DNA of 64,000 bases from assembly GCA_036346355.1 (NCBI GenBank), contig CM070591.1, positions 21,560,001-21,624,000 on the forward strand, read 5' to 3'. A model generated the notes under the pieces. That model saw nothing but the letters and a program-made list of their open reading frames with translations. It was not told the origin of the DNA and did not search any database. The first letter of the stretch is position 1. Every line of letters begins with the position of its first letter. The DNA is from Rhipidocladum racemiflorum (lineage: Eukaryota; Streptophyta; Magnoliopsida; Poales; Poaceae). The position numbers and the translations under genes were made by a program. This document shows, in pieces, positions 48,390 through 58,932 of this stretch.

Positions 48390-51300
48390 CCCAGCTAGGA
48401 CGCCAAAGACTGTGAGCCACACCTGCATCGTGGTGAGAGGCCGAGTCAACCATGTCACCGCAGATGCACTGCAGAATGCTACGGACGTCGTACTGGGTAA
48501 GTTACTGGTTAACTCAGTACCTGCAACAGTTTTGTTTGACTCTGGAGCTTCGCATTCGTTTGTTTCGCAAGGCTTTGCTACTAGAAATGATTTAAGGATT
48601 GCAAGACTTAAGTGCATGCTTTTAGTTCAAACCCCTGGTTCCGAACTCCGAACGGAAGTAGGATGTTCCGGGGTGAGAATACTAATAGATGGAATAGAAT
48701 TCCTAGCAAACCTTATAATTTTGGAGACCCAGACCTTAGATGTTATATTGGGAATGGATTGGTTATCCAAGCACAAGGCCGTATTGGATTGTGGACGAAG
48801 GACTATCTCAGTGGAGAGCCCGTGTGGGAAGAAAGTGGAGTTTCAAGCCACTGCAGTTAGAGATGGACAGTTGATGGTTAACAGTACCAAGGCAATCAGC
48901 ATAGAGGATGTCCCGGTAGTGAATGAGTACCCAGATGTTTTTCCCGAAGATCTACCTGGTATGCCGCCAAACAGGGACATAGAGTTTGTGATAGAGCTTG
49001 TACCGGGTACAGCACCGATAGCAAAGAGACCCTATCGGATGTCTACCGAGGAGTTGGTAGAGATGAAGAAACAACTTGAAGAGTTAATGGAGAAAGGATT
49101 TATCAGACCAAGTTCGTCACCGTGGGGAGCACCAGTTTTGTTTGTCAAGAAGAAGGACGGGAGTTTCAGGATGTGCATTGACTACCGTGCACTCAATGAA
49201 GTCACCGTGAAGAATAGGTATCCGCTACCCAGGATTGATGATTTGTTTGATCAGTTAAGAGGAGCCGGAGTTTTCTCCAAGATTGATCTCGAGATCGGGA
49301 TACCATCGATTGAAGATCCGATCGTAAGATATTCAAGATCGCATTCTCGTCAAGATATGGACATTACGAGTTTACAGCTATGTCCTTTGGATCGATTTAA
49401 TGCGCCAAATTATTTCATGAATATGATGAATAAGGTGTTCATGGAATATTTGGACAAGTTTGTCGTCGTGTTCATAGACGATATCCTAATCTACTCCAAG
49501 ACAGAGGATGAACATGCCGAACACTTAAGGCGAGTTTTGGAAAAGCTGAGGGAACAGCAACTTTTCGCCAAGTTCAGCAAGTGTGATTTTTGGAAGGACA
49601 AGGTGGAGTTTCTTGGACATGTAATGACCGCAGAGGAGGCGCCGTGGATCCAAGCAAAGTAGAAGCTGTGTTACATTGGGAAAGAAGACTGTGACCCAGA
49701 TTCGGAGTTTCCTTGGAATGGCAGGATACTACCGCCGCTTCATCGAAGGCTTTTCGACGATTGCGAAACCTCTTACGCAATTGCTGAAGAAGGAAAAGAA
49801 GTTTGCATGGACGCCAGAATGTGAGAAAGGATTTGAGTGAAGAAGCGATTGACATCAGCACCGGTGTTAGTTCTACCAGATGTTGCTCAAAGCTTCGATA
49901 TTTATTGTGACGCATCGCGCCAAGGACTTGGATGTGTGCTGATGCAGAATGGAAAGGTCGTCGCTTATGCATCAAGGCAGTTGAGGCCGCATGAGGAAAA
50001 TTATCCGACACATGACCTAGAGTTAGCCGCCGTAGTGCATGCTTTGAAGATATGGCGTCACTATCTGATTGGAAACAGATGTGAAGTATATACGGATCAT
50101 AAGAGCCTTAAGTACATATTCACCCAGTCGGATCTGAATATGAGGCAAAGGAGATGGCTAGAGTTGATCAAGGACTATAATGTTGGAATCCATTACCATC
50201 CCGGGAAGGCCAACGTAGTAGCCGATGCTCTGAGTCGGAAAAGCCATACCGTGAGTACGTTGCTAGCCACAAGTCAGGATGAGTTGTGTGAGGATTTCCA
50301 GAAAATGAAGATTGAGGTTGTACCTAGCGGATTCTTGGCCGCATTGGAAGTAAAGCCTACTTTAGAGGACCAGATCCGAGAAGGACAGAAGGATGATGAC
50401 AAGATCCGCAGGATTAAGTCCAAAATGGAGGAAGGCAAGGCAAAGGATTTCGAGTTGGATGAGCAGGGCACGTTATGGATGAAGGATCGGATTTGCGTAC
50501 CGAATAAGAAGGAGTTAAAGCAACTGATTTTGGAAGAAGCCCATGACTCCAAGTACTCGATTCACCCTGGAAGCGCCAAGATGTATCAGGATCTGAAGGA
50601 GAGGTTCTGGTGGCCGAGTATGAAACGTGAAGTTGCCGAGCATGTTGCATTGTGCGACGTATGCCAGAGAGTCAAGGCAATGCATCAGAGACCGGCAGGA
50701 TTGCTACAAATTGAAGATACCTGAGTGGAAGTGGGAGGAAATCGGAATGGATTTCATTACCGGTTTGCCGAAGACTCAAGGAGGTTATGACTCCATATGG
50801 GTTATAGTGGATCGTTTGACTAAAGTAGCCCATTTTATCCCCGTGAAGACCACTTACTCGGGAGATAAATTAGCAGAATTGTACATGATCAGGATTGTCT
50901 GTTTGCACGGAGTGCCAAAGAGGATTGTATCGGACAGAGGTACCCAATTTACCTCAAGGTTCTGGAATAAGTTGCATGAAGCCATGGGAACCCGTTTGAA
51001 CTTCAAGATCTGACTTATCATCCACGAGACGGATGGACAGGCCGAAAGAGTCAACCGGATTACGGAGGATATGTTGAGAGCTTGTGCATTGGCTTATGCT
51101 ACCTCTTGGGATAAAAGTTTGCCGTATGCCGAGTTCGATTACAACAATAGTTATCAGGCTAGTTTACGATGCCACCTTTTGAGGCCTTTGTATGGTCGAC
51201 CACTGTCGGACGCCATTGAATTGGAATGAGACCGTGGCGCCGTGTCTTTGGGCCTGATATTCTTCAAGAGGTCAAGAGCGGTCGCTATGATTAGGAAAGG

Positions 51301-51779
51301 TTGAAGATAGCCCAATCACGACAAAAGAGTTATGCCGACAATCGTCGCGAGATTTGAGTTTTGAACCGTAAGACTTTGTATACCTCAGAGTTACGCCTCT
51401 CAGGGAGTTAAGAGGTTCCATGCCAAAGGGAAACTTGCACCCTGCTATGTTGGACCATTTAAGATTTTGAGCCGCAGAGGCGGTTGCTTACCACCGAGTT
51501 GCTGCCAGCCGCTAGCAGGAGTGCACGACGTATTCCATGTGTCCCAGTTAAAGAAGTGTCTCCGAGTTCCTGAGGAACAGACACCGCTGGAGTCAATTGA
51601 GTTGCAAGAGGACTTGACTTATAAGGAGCATCCCGTGAGGATTCTGGACACAATGGATCGAGAAACTAGAAACAAGTCAACCCGTTCAGAGAGTTCAGTG
51701 GAGCAACCATGAAGAAAGTGAAGCGACTTGGGAGCGCGAAGAGGATTTGAAGAAAGAATTTCCAAACCTATTCCTTTAG
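48390..51779 (+). pseudogene. pol, G3 unit 2
   Basis: Best-preserved G1-family pol here. A 440-codon open frame from 48340 covers protease, with intact LFDSGASHSF, and reverse transcriptase (FIDD at 49471-49482). Inside it, about 49285-49410 is out of frame, flanked by compensating indels at CTG and CAG sites. A 295-codon frame (49837-50724) holds RNase H and the integrase zinc finger. The integrase core follows at 50730-51010, with GMDFITGLP and IVSDRGTQF. The chromodomain ends EEDLKKEFPNLFL with TAG at 51777. At least six breaks remain. Confidence 0.9.
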
Positions 51780-51810
51780 TAAGCCCTGAATCTCGGGGAC
51801 GAGATTCTAT

Positions 51811-51825
51811 TAAGGGGGGGAGGTT
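51811..51825 (+). other. Polypurine tract, G3 unit 2
   Basis: TAAGGGGGGGAGGTT directly before the third LTR. Confidence 0.88.
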
Positions 51826-54800
51826 TGTAACACCCCAAAATTTTACTTTTCCTAAACTCATGTGTGATTTGGCACTTTGGTGAATTTTTGGAATTTTCTG
51901 GAATTTATTTGGATTTATTTGGAATTTATTTGAATTTATTCCATTTTGAAATAACTAAAGAATTTAATTTTGCAAATAAAATTTTGTTGGAAATATTTTA
52001 TTTGAGTCCAAAATGATCCAAAGTATTTTCCAATTTTTCTCGAATTTTTCTCGAGTCATTTGCTATTTTTAATGAATTAAATGAATTACTAGGAATTATT
52101 TTAAATATTAAATCGCTGGAAAATCAAACTCGGGTCAAGTCTTGTTCATCCGATCGAGCCCGAGTCGACTCGTGTTCGAGTCCGACCGAGCCACGTGACT
52201 CGACCGAACCCACTCCTAACCCTAATCAATCCCAACCGTTGGATCAAGATCCAACGGTGAGATCCGCCGACTTCGACCGAGCCGTATCCGGCCGGATCCG
52301 ATCGCGCCTGCGTCGATCGGGGCCGTTGATCGCGCCACGTGGACGGCTGCGACATGCGTCTCCGCCGAGTCCGAGCCGGACTCACGGTGAGAGCCGCCGT
52401 GGCCGACTAGGGTTCCGCCGAGCACGCCTCCGGCTATTTAATGCCCGGATCGCACCGAGGATCGCCATCCCACGCCGGTCCGAAACCCTAGCTCACGCCG
52501 CTTAGGATCCCCACCGCCTCGCCGCTATTGCTCGCCGGAGTTGGTAAAGCACTCCGCCGCGGTTTCGCGCCGTTCGCCACCGCCCGCCATCCTCCGCCGA
52601 CGTTGACCCAGATCCGAATCCCTTGCGTTAAGGCGCACTCCGTGCCTACCATCCACTTTCGCCGGAGGGCCTGCAGCGCCGTCGGGCGTGTCATCGTCAT
52701 CGACTCCGGCCAAGCCGCCAGACGCCATTGCCGCTGTTCGAGCTATCTCACCGTCCGATCAAGATCGCACGATCCAGATCTTGCCACGCCATCGCGACGG
52801 TGAGGTTTCGCATTTATCTCTAGATTCAATCTCAACCATTGGATCTAAATCCAACGGTCCGATTAACCGCGTTCACCCCAAACGCGTAACACCAGATTCA
52901 ATGGGCCGTTGATTTTCAAATCAACGGCCTAGATCTAGCCACGTGGCGTAAGGCCAACCGCCATGATCGGCCCCGGCGCCAGCAGAGAACGTGTCTCGAC
53001 ACGCTGGCCCGCATGTCACGCCCAGCCAAATCGCACCATGACGCCACGATGACGCCATGGCGAACCCGCATGTCGCTGGTCGCCCTTGTTGGCGCCGACG
53101 CCAAGAATGACGTCTACAAAGGACCCCACTGCCGCCACCGTGGGCTGAGCCCCGCGGACGTCAGCAGTGACGTCACCCGAGGGGACCCACATGTCAGTGA
53201 CCTGAACCGTGGACCAGGTCCACGGTGGACCCGAGCCGAGCGTGGACCGAGTCCATGGACCGGCTGACGTCAGCCGACCAATCAGGAGCTGACACGTGTC
53301 CTTGCTGACGCAATAATTAATTTCCGAAAAAGAAAATGATTTATTAATTCGAATAATGATTTCAAATTTAGATTCAAACTTCAAACGCTTATAACTTTTG
53401 CGTTTCAACTCCGATTTGAGTGATTCAAATTTCTAAATTTGTATAAAATTAAGATCTACCTAAATATAAATTTTATTTAATTTTTGGACTAAAGTTTTTC
53501 TCTGCAAAATTATTTAATTGATTATTTAAACTTTAAATAATCATAACTTTTGCGTTTTAACTCCAAATTTGGCGATTCCAGTTTCTAAAAATCCAGAAAA
53601 TTATGTTCTCTCTGTTTATGGATTTTATTTGGAGTTTTGGGATCTTTTTGCCTAGTGTTTATTTGTGTATTTGCTATTTGCACGCTTTACGAGTAGACGT
53701 TGAAGTGCCAAGGATTCGAAGGAGAAGTGTTGACTCAGATCCAACTCAAGACCAAGAACAAGTACTTTTTGAAGGCAAGTTGTGCTTTGACCATGTTGAT
53801 CCTATTTCAAATCTATTTTGATTTAAACTATTGCATGCTAGTTCAATTAGAAAGATACTTTGTTTAAACATGGGGTTAGATAAATACCAATTTGCTATAT
53901 GACACCTTGATTATCTAAGTATGTGCCATGACCCTTTGTCACCCTAGTTGTGGTTTACTAGTTGGACATTATTAAATTGCCAACATGGGTTTAGACCGTT
54001 GTAGTATGCTGCTTAGACCCGCTACGTGCTCATGGCATGATTTTGGACAATCAAATGCTAATATGGACTTAATGATATATTGAACCTGTTTTGGAAAAGT
54101 ATCATGTGATGTTGATGGCACGTGGTGCATGGTAATCAACTGGGTTTGATAAACGATTTTCGGCCAGGGGCATGTGGCAAGAGTAATCAATTGGGCCGAT
54201 TGTGGCGTTGGGAATGTTGATTTGGTTTTTCTGTAGTCTTGCCTGGTCACTCTAAGGACTTAACCTTGCAAGCCTTTGAACTGGGTCATACTTGCAACCA
54301 CATGGCTGGAATGGGACGGCCCTAGTTGACTAAGTCGCTAAGGACTCACTTGTGGAGCCTCAGGGTGTCGATTACACCGTTTGTGTGATTGTGCGGGGAG
54401 CGTATCGTGGCTGTGGCAAGGTACCCATCTAAAGGTGTGTTGGTCCCATACTTCGCCTTGGCTAAGGGACGGGATGGTGTAGAGCACGAACCTGAGAGGA
54501 CCACCTGTGTTGTTTGAGGCTTCCGAAAGGCTTTATTCTGAACTCGCCTTTGTGGTGTTTGACTGTATCTTGTGGGTAAAGTGCATAACCTCTGCAGAGT
54601 TGAGAATCTATTTAAATAGCCGAGTCCACTGTGATCGACAATGCTCGGGAATTACAACAAGGGTTAGATTTTCTCAAAATAAACTTGGATTTGAAAAGTT
54701 GGGTTGGTTTAACAAGGAAGATGATGGAAATATGGTTTAGGATGGGAAAAATGTTTGTTAAACTTCTTGAAAAGTTATTTATGCTTTACTTATTTCTACG

Positions 54801-55304
54801 CTTTCGAATCTACTTTTATTACTTGTCAAAAGTCATTTCTTTGCAAATATACCTGAGCTATTCCTTTGTACCAAGCCATGCATATAGTATATTAGCTTGC
54901 ATTCTGTGCATGACTTGTCGAGTACCAAGTACTCACCCTTGCCTCAACACAATACCGCTTGAAGAGGAGATTACGCCCGATTTCGGAGGAGGATTTCCAA
55001 GAAGACCCGTCTACTTAGGGATGCGAGCCCGATCGGTTACTGTGGTATACTGGATGGCGCCACGAAGTTATTTGATTTTCCGCTGCTGTTATTTCTCTTT
55101 TAATAAGTTTCGCCTTGTAAGGCATATATTTGTACCTTGGCCATAAGGTCAAGTAACCCTTTGGTTATTTAAATAAAGTACTTTGATAGTATCGTTTGGT
55201 ATGATTGTGATATATACCGATGTTAAGACTGTGTGCACTAGCGCGTTCCTGGACTAGTGCTGAATACACAGAGGGTCCGGATTTGCAAATTCGGGGTCCC
55301 GACA
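51826..55304 (+). repeat. G3 LTR 3 (3.48 kb)
   Basis: TGTAACACCCC...GGGGTCCCGACA, followed by GTGTG, the right target site. Confidence 0.95.
52435..52441 (+). promoter_or_regulatory. TATA-like box, G3 LTR 3
   Basis: TATTTAA in the conserved CCGGCTATTTAATGCCC context. Confidence 0.6.
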
Positions 55305-55610
55305 GTGTGGTTCTCACGTTGGGTTTTGGTTGTGGTTGTCGGGTTGTCTTTTTGCGTGTGTTTGCTTCCGCGCTGCGTTTGGTTTTATAGTTTCGCGTTC
55401 GTTGCCCCCTTTACGCAAATTGAGTTGATGTGGTCTTGGAAACCGGTATGTGGGATCCTGGGCGAGTTTTGGGTCGCATACCGGGGGAATACCGGGATTA
55501 TTGTCCAGTTATTCGATTTGCATCTTTGTTGCCTCACTTGGGCTTGGGTGCTAGCACTGTGAGCGCCATCGGCGACCCGTTGCTAGCCTCCAAATCCGAC
55601 GAGAGCGACA
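55305..55610 (+). repeat. G2 3' LTR, piece 4 (end approximate)
   Basis: Continues the T/G-rich G2 LTR after the tandem element. I place the end at GCGACA because it mirrors the TGTC start; the sequence changes character soon after. An open frame of 101 codons here has no recognisable content. Confidence 0.45.
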
Positions 55611-56339
55611 GGGCATTCAAATAACCCAAGGACGGTCTGGGCGTCTCCTCACACTAGACCAACCCCAAGGAGTCCCACGGCCATACCTTCGCCCGACACA
55701 CGAAAACCCAATAGATCTCCTCCCGGTTCGCGCGATCTCCTTCCTCGCTCCAATCCCGCCGGATCTCCTTGTCGCGGAGCGCTCCAACGGATTGATCTTT
55801 GAGGTGTTGAGGTGGGGAGCTCCCCTAGGGGCAGCAAGGGAGGTGGAGAGGTGAGGGGAGGCGCACAAGGTGGGAGGAGGAGGCGCAAGGGAGGGAAGAG
55901 GCGCATGGGAGGGAGATAAAGCGGCGGCTAGGGTTTCAAGTGGGGGGAGGCGCCCAAGGGGCAGGGGTGGGGCGCAACAAGAGGCCGGGGGAGGTGCACT
56001 AAGAGGCCCAACCTGGTCTCCTACTCCCACATGGACTCGAACACCATCCCACCAAAGCCCACGGACCTTTCCCTTAGGCCCAAACCTCCCCGGAAAGGCC
56101 CAAACTCCCGGAAACGGCCCGGAAACGCGATTAAACCTCATACCGTATGGTTTCAACCTACAATTCCATATTTCATAATGTTTTTGACCTCATCATTCAC
56201 ATTAAATAAGGTTACGACACTCCGTGGTGTCACATCACTTCATCCCCCTAAGGCCCAAAAACGCGAGTAAACCTCAAGACGTAAGGTTTTATTCTCTAAT
56301 TTCACATTTTATAATGTCACACCATACCGTAGTGTCACA
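55611..56339 (-). repeat. Solo LTR D, right part (LTR 5' end)
   Basis: Ends ...GTGTCACA followed by TTAGG (56340-56344), matching TTAGG at 19923-19927. Read on the minus strand it starts TGTGACACTACGG, fitting an LTR 5' end. It contains a purine-rich, GC-rich stretch (55810-55990) and a 136-bp direct repeat. The inner boundary with G2 is approximate. The 179-codon minus-strand open frame here is Pro-rich and not supported as a gene. Confidence 0.55.
56124..56335. repeat. Direct repeat, 136-bp period, in LTR D
   Basis: AACGCGATTAAACCTCA at 56124 and AACGCGAGTAAACCTCA at 56260 start two diverged copies, each continuing to a TTCATAATG or TTATAATG word and a GTGTCACA word. Confidence 0.75.
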
Positions 56340-56360
56340 TTAGGTTAGGTCCTAATCCCA

Positions 56361-56565
56361 TTCGAAGATATGTGGTTCGGGCAAGTTCCTAAGCTGTTGT
56401 ACAACTCTAGAGAAAATTTAGAAGATCTTCACGTTTCTCCAAATACACGTCTCGACAACAGGTCAAGAGGGTGTGTATTCGGAGAACACCAGGGAGATGC
56501 TGCCAAAACTTTCTCTAGAGTTTGTACAACAGCTTAAGAACTTGCCCGAGCCACATATCCTCGAA
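56361..56565. repeat. Long inverted repeat (about 205 bp) in CACTA-B
   Basis: Outer arms 56361-56415 and 56510-56565 pair almost perfectly (GATATGTGGTTCGGGCAAG against its complement at 56541-56559). Inner parts pair imperfectly around a short loop near 56455-56475. A second small hairpin (CGAACTGTCC ... GGACAATTCG) follows at 56561-56591. A transcript would fold into a long hairpin. Confidence 0.85.
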
Positions 56566-56591
56566 CTGTCCAAAAAACGTGGACAATTCGA

Positions 56592-57228
56592 GACTGCTTA
56601 TTTATAAATATGCCATTTTAGCATACTTATAAACAAGCACCCTCGAACGGGAGACGCATAGGTTACGCAACTAAACTCGATAATAAAATGCGATAATATA
56701 GCAGATGTTACAAGTTTCAAATTGCAATGAGAATATAATCTGCACATATTACTATAGAAGGGTTGCAAATTAATTAGTCGAGATGGATTGCTATAGAAGG
56801 GTTGCTAAATAAATTAGCCGTCCAACTTCTAGATGGCCAATATATCATAGGCTATTACATCTGAAAATTTCAGGATTACAACCGTAGAACAACATTGCTC
56901 TAGCACAGAAGGAATAAGTACAGCATAGCACAGAAGGAATATAGCACTGCTCTAACCCTACCACAATGCATTAAGAGCAAGTGCCACCAAATTGTCAGCT
57001 AAGAGCAGAAAGGAATAAGCACAGCACTGCTCCAACCCTAGAACAATGCATTAAGAGCAAGTGCCACCAAATTGTCAGCTAAGAGTAGTACTTATCTAGG
57101 TCTAGCAAGTTCCTTTAATGATCAGATTAATCAAGCCTCAATTTTAAGCAATCATCATCGAGCTATTTACAACCAATTACAGCCCCACAGTCTGATATCA
57201 TTTTTACAGTGCGCCGAACTGAGTCGGC
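56592..57228. other. CACTA-B non-coding DNA with 80-bp tandem duplication
   Basis: AT-rich, no gene. At about 56941-57090 a unit with GCATTAAGAGCAAGTGCCACC occurs twice, 80 bp apart. Several shorter GAAGGGTTGC and AGCACAGAAGGAAT duplications precede it. Confidence 0.65.
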
Positions 57229-57475
57229 AATGGGGGAGGACCCCGAGGGGGCCGCCGATGGGGGAGGAGCCAGTCAGAGGGGGATGCGCTGATGGGGGTG
57301 GCGGGGGGAGGAGCCGATGGGGGAGGCGCCGGGGGGGAGGAGCTGGAGGGGGAGGCACCGGAGGGGGAGGACCGGAGGGGGAGGCGTCCACGGGGTACCC
57401 ACCGATGGGGGAGACGCTGGGGGGAGGAGCCGGAGGGGGAGGCGCCGGTGGGGGAGGTGGTCGAGCTAGGCTTGT
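57229..57475. repeat. G-rich minisatellite
   Basis: Imperfect repeats of GGAGGGGGAGGCGCC with many runs of four to six G on the plus strand, spaced about 12-18 bases. The opposite strand gives a Pro/Ser-rich open frame without other coding signs. The G runs could form quadruplexes. Confidence 0.8.
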
Positions 57476-57574
57476 GGAAATGAGCGGGATGAAACGAAAT
57501 CAGTGCGCACCGAAATGAACTGAGTGTAGTGTGCGCCGAAATGTATATGCCCACCATGTGGGGTTTTATCATGG

Positions 57575-57756
57575 TCGGTTAACCAAAGAGACCGATCGCA
57601 ATATTTACTCTATGTGTTGGTTCTTTAAAACAACCGATCGCAATATGTACACTAACTGTATCGGTTCTCTAAAACAACCAATCGCAATATGTACACTATC
57701 TGTGTCGGTTCTCTAAATAAATCGATCGCAATATATACACTATCTGTGTCGGTTCT
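57575..57756. repeat. Internal hairpin array of CACTA-B, left part
   Basis: Units of GTCGGTTCTCTAAA plus ACCGATCGCAATATGTACAC, about 45 bp apart. The core CGGTT/AACCG is shared with the subterminal hairpins at 15800-16300. The array is cut after GTCGGTTCT by the next insertion. Confidence 0.82.
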
Positions 57757-58924
57757 TGTAACATCCCTGAATTAATTAAACAGTAAAAAAAAAAATTTAA
57801 ATGAGAATTTGATTTATTAATATCTTTCTGCAAATTTAAAAGCTCTTGTTAAAAGATAATTGAATTCCTGAAATTAGAAAAAAGAAAAGTTACAGAAGAA
57901 AATGGTAAGAAAATAAAATAAACCAATTGCCATTTGCTGATCAGAAACAATCATTGCGAAGGATTTAATCAAAGAATTGAACTGCAACACAAACTTTATT
58001 GATACATCATAGTTCACATTTACAATACATAGGAAATACAAAGATCTTTACATACAACAGTTATATGGAATATAACTCTTACAATCATTCGATTACATAT
58101 GCAATTACAATTACAACTCACATAACTATCTAATTACATATCTGGTTACAAACTACATCTCAAAAAGTAAAATACAAAACTATAAACTACAGCTCCTATG
58201 CTGACTTGATTTGCATCTTGTGAATCTGCATATTCAGTTGCACATGTATAAGAATAAGAATAAAGTAAATGCGATAAATTAAATACAATAAATAGATGAG
58301 AAAGAATTGCCGTCAGCTAATTAATTGATTGATCGCTCAATGAGGTACCCTAGATTGTCCGGGGGCCAATCTGGCTCCTCTCGCGATTAGATTTTTGCAT
58401 CATTCGGCATATACAAACCTGTTTAAGCCGTAGACGCGAATATTCAGAAAATATCGCGAGCTAAAATATTTCACCACAGTAAAATAGTAACTCCACATGG
58501 AGTAAGGTTAAAGCCAAGCTACAGTGCCACAGGACATCACGAGTTCTTTCCAGAACCAGCCGACAAGTCCAGCCGGCCATATAAGCCACATTAGTAAAAG
58601 ATAAATATGGAGGCAAGGTGAGGATGTCGACCGAAACCCCCAGACACAATTGAAACCTCCAGAGCATGCCCAGGCCAATTCGGCAGCCACGAAGGAGTCA
58701 TTCCGGCCACAAGAATAAAATATTTTAGGACAAGATAATCCCAATCGAAAGTCCAGAACCCGCTACGGCAGTACAGCCGTAAAGACTAGCTCCTTCCGAA
58801 TATTATTGCACCTCCAGGCAATCTCCCAGCCGAAATCTCTAGAGCTCAAGCAATTAAACCAGCCGTAAGGACCCAGCCACTAGCTCCAATTTCACACCCT
58901 GTTGCAATATCCCCTACCAAGGGC

Positions 58925-58932
58925 TATAAAAG
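58925..58932 (+). promoter_or_regulatory. TATA box in 5.45-kb insertion
   Basis: TATAAAAG within GGGCTATAAAAGCCACC, a good plant TATA match, followed by C-rich sequence. Supports plus orientation of the LTR. Confidence 0.5.

Larger units (their letters stand above)
33557..55304 (+). mobile_element. Tandem G1-family element G3: three LTRs, two internal regions
   Basis: LTR (33557-37046), internal (37047-42707), LTR (42708-46168), internal (46169-51825), LTR (51826-55304). Each internal region has its own primer site, ORF0, gag, pol and polypurine tract. The outer flanks are GTGTT and GTGTG, a five-base duplication with one mismatch, and no flanking DNA separates the units. One insertion that later gained a unit by unequal recombination between LTRs fits best; an assembly error is the alternative. 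Confidence 0.93.
20883..55610 (+). mobile_element. Chromovirus G2, 5'-truncated, split by three insertions
   Basis: A second Ty3/gypsy family. The 5' LTR, gag and protease are missing; sequence begins inside reverse transcriptase. pol, polypurine tract and 3' LTR follow. The LTR is interrupted at 24195, 30262 and 33557 by other elements, each with its own duplication, so its pieces total roughly 3.8 kb. The right end is not certain: GCGACA at 55610 is my best candidate for the CA terminus, chosen because it mirrors the TGTC start. Confidence 0.7.

Noticed and set aside
55617..56156. 179-codon Pro-rich minus-strand frame, possible host exon
   Set aside because: It lies in the GC-rich part of an LTR with a target-site duplication at its end; no homology recognised.
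57072..57572. Gly-rich plus-strand and Pro-rich minus-strand frames
   Set aside because: They follow from the G-rich minisatellite; no intron signals or family motifs support a gene.
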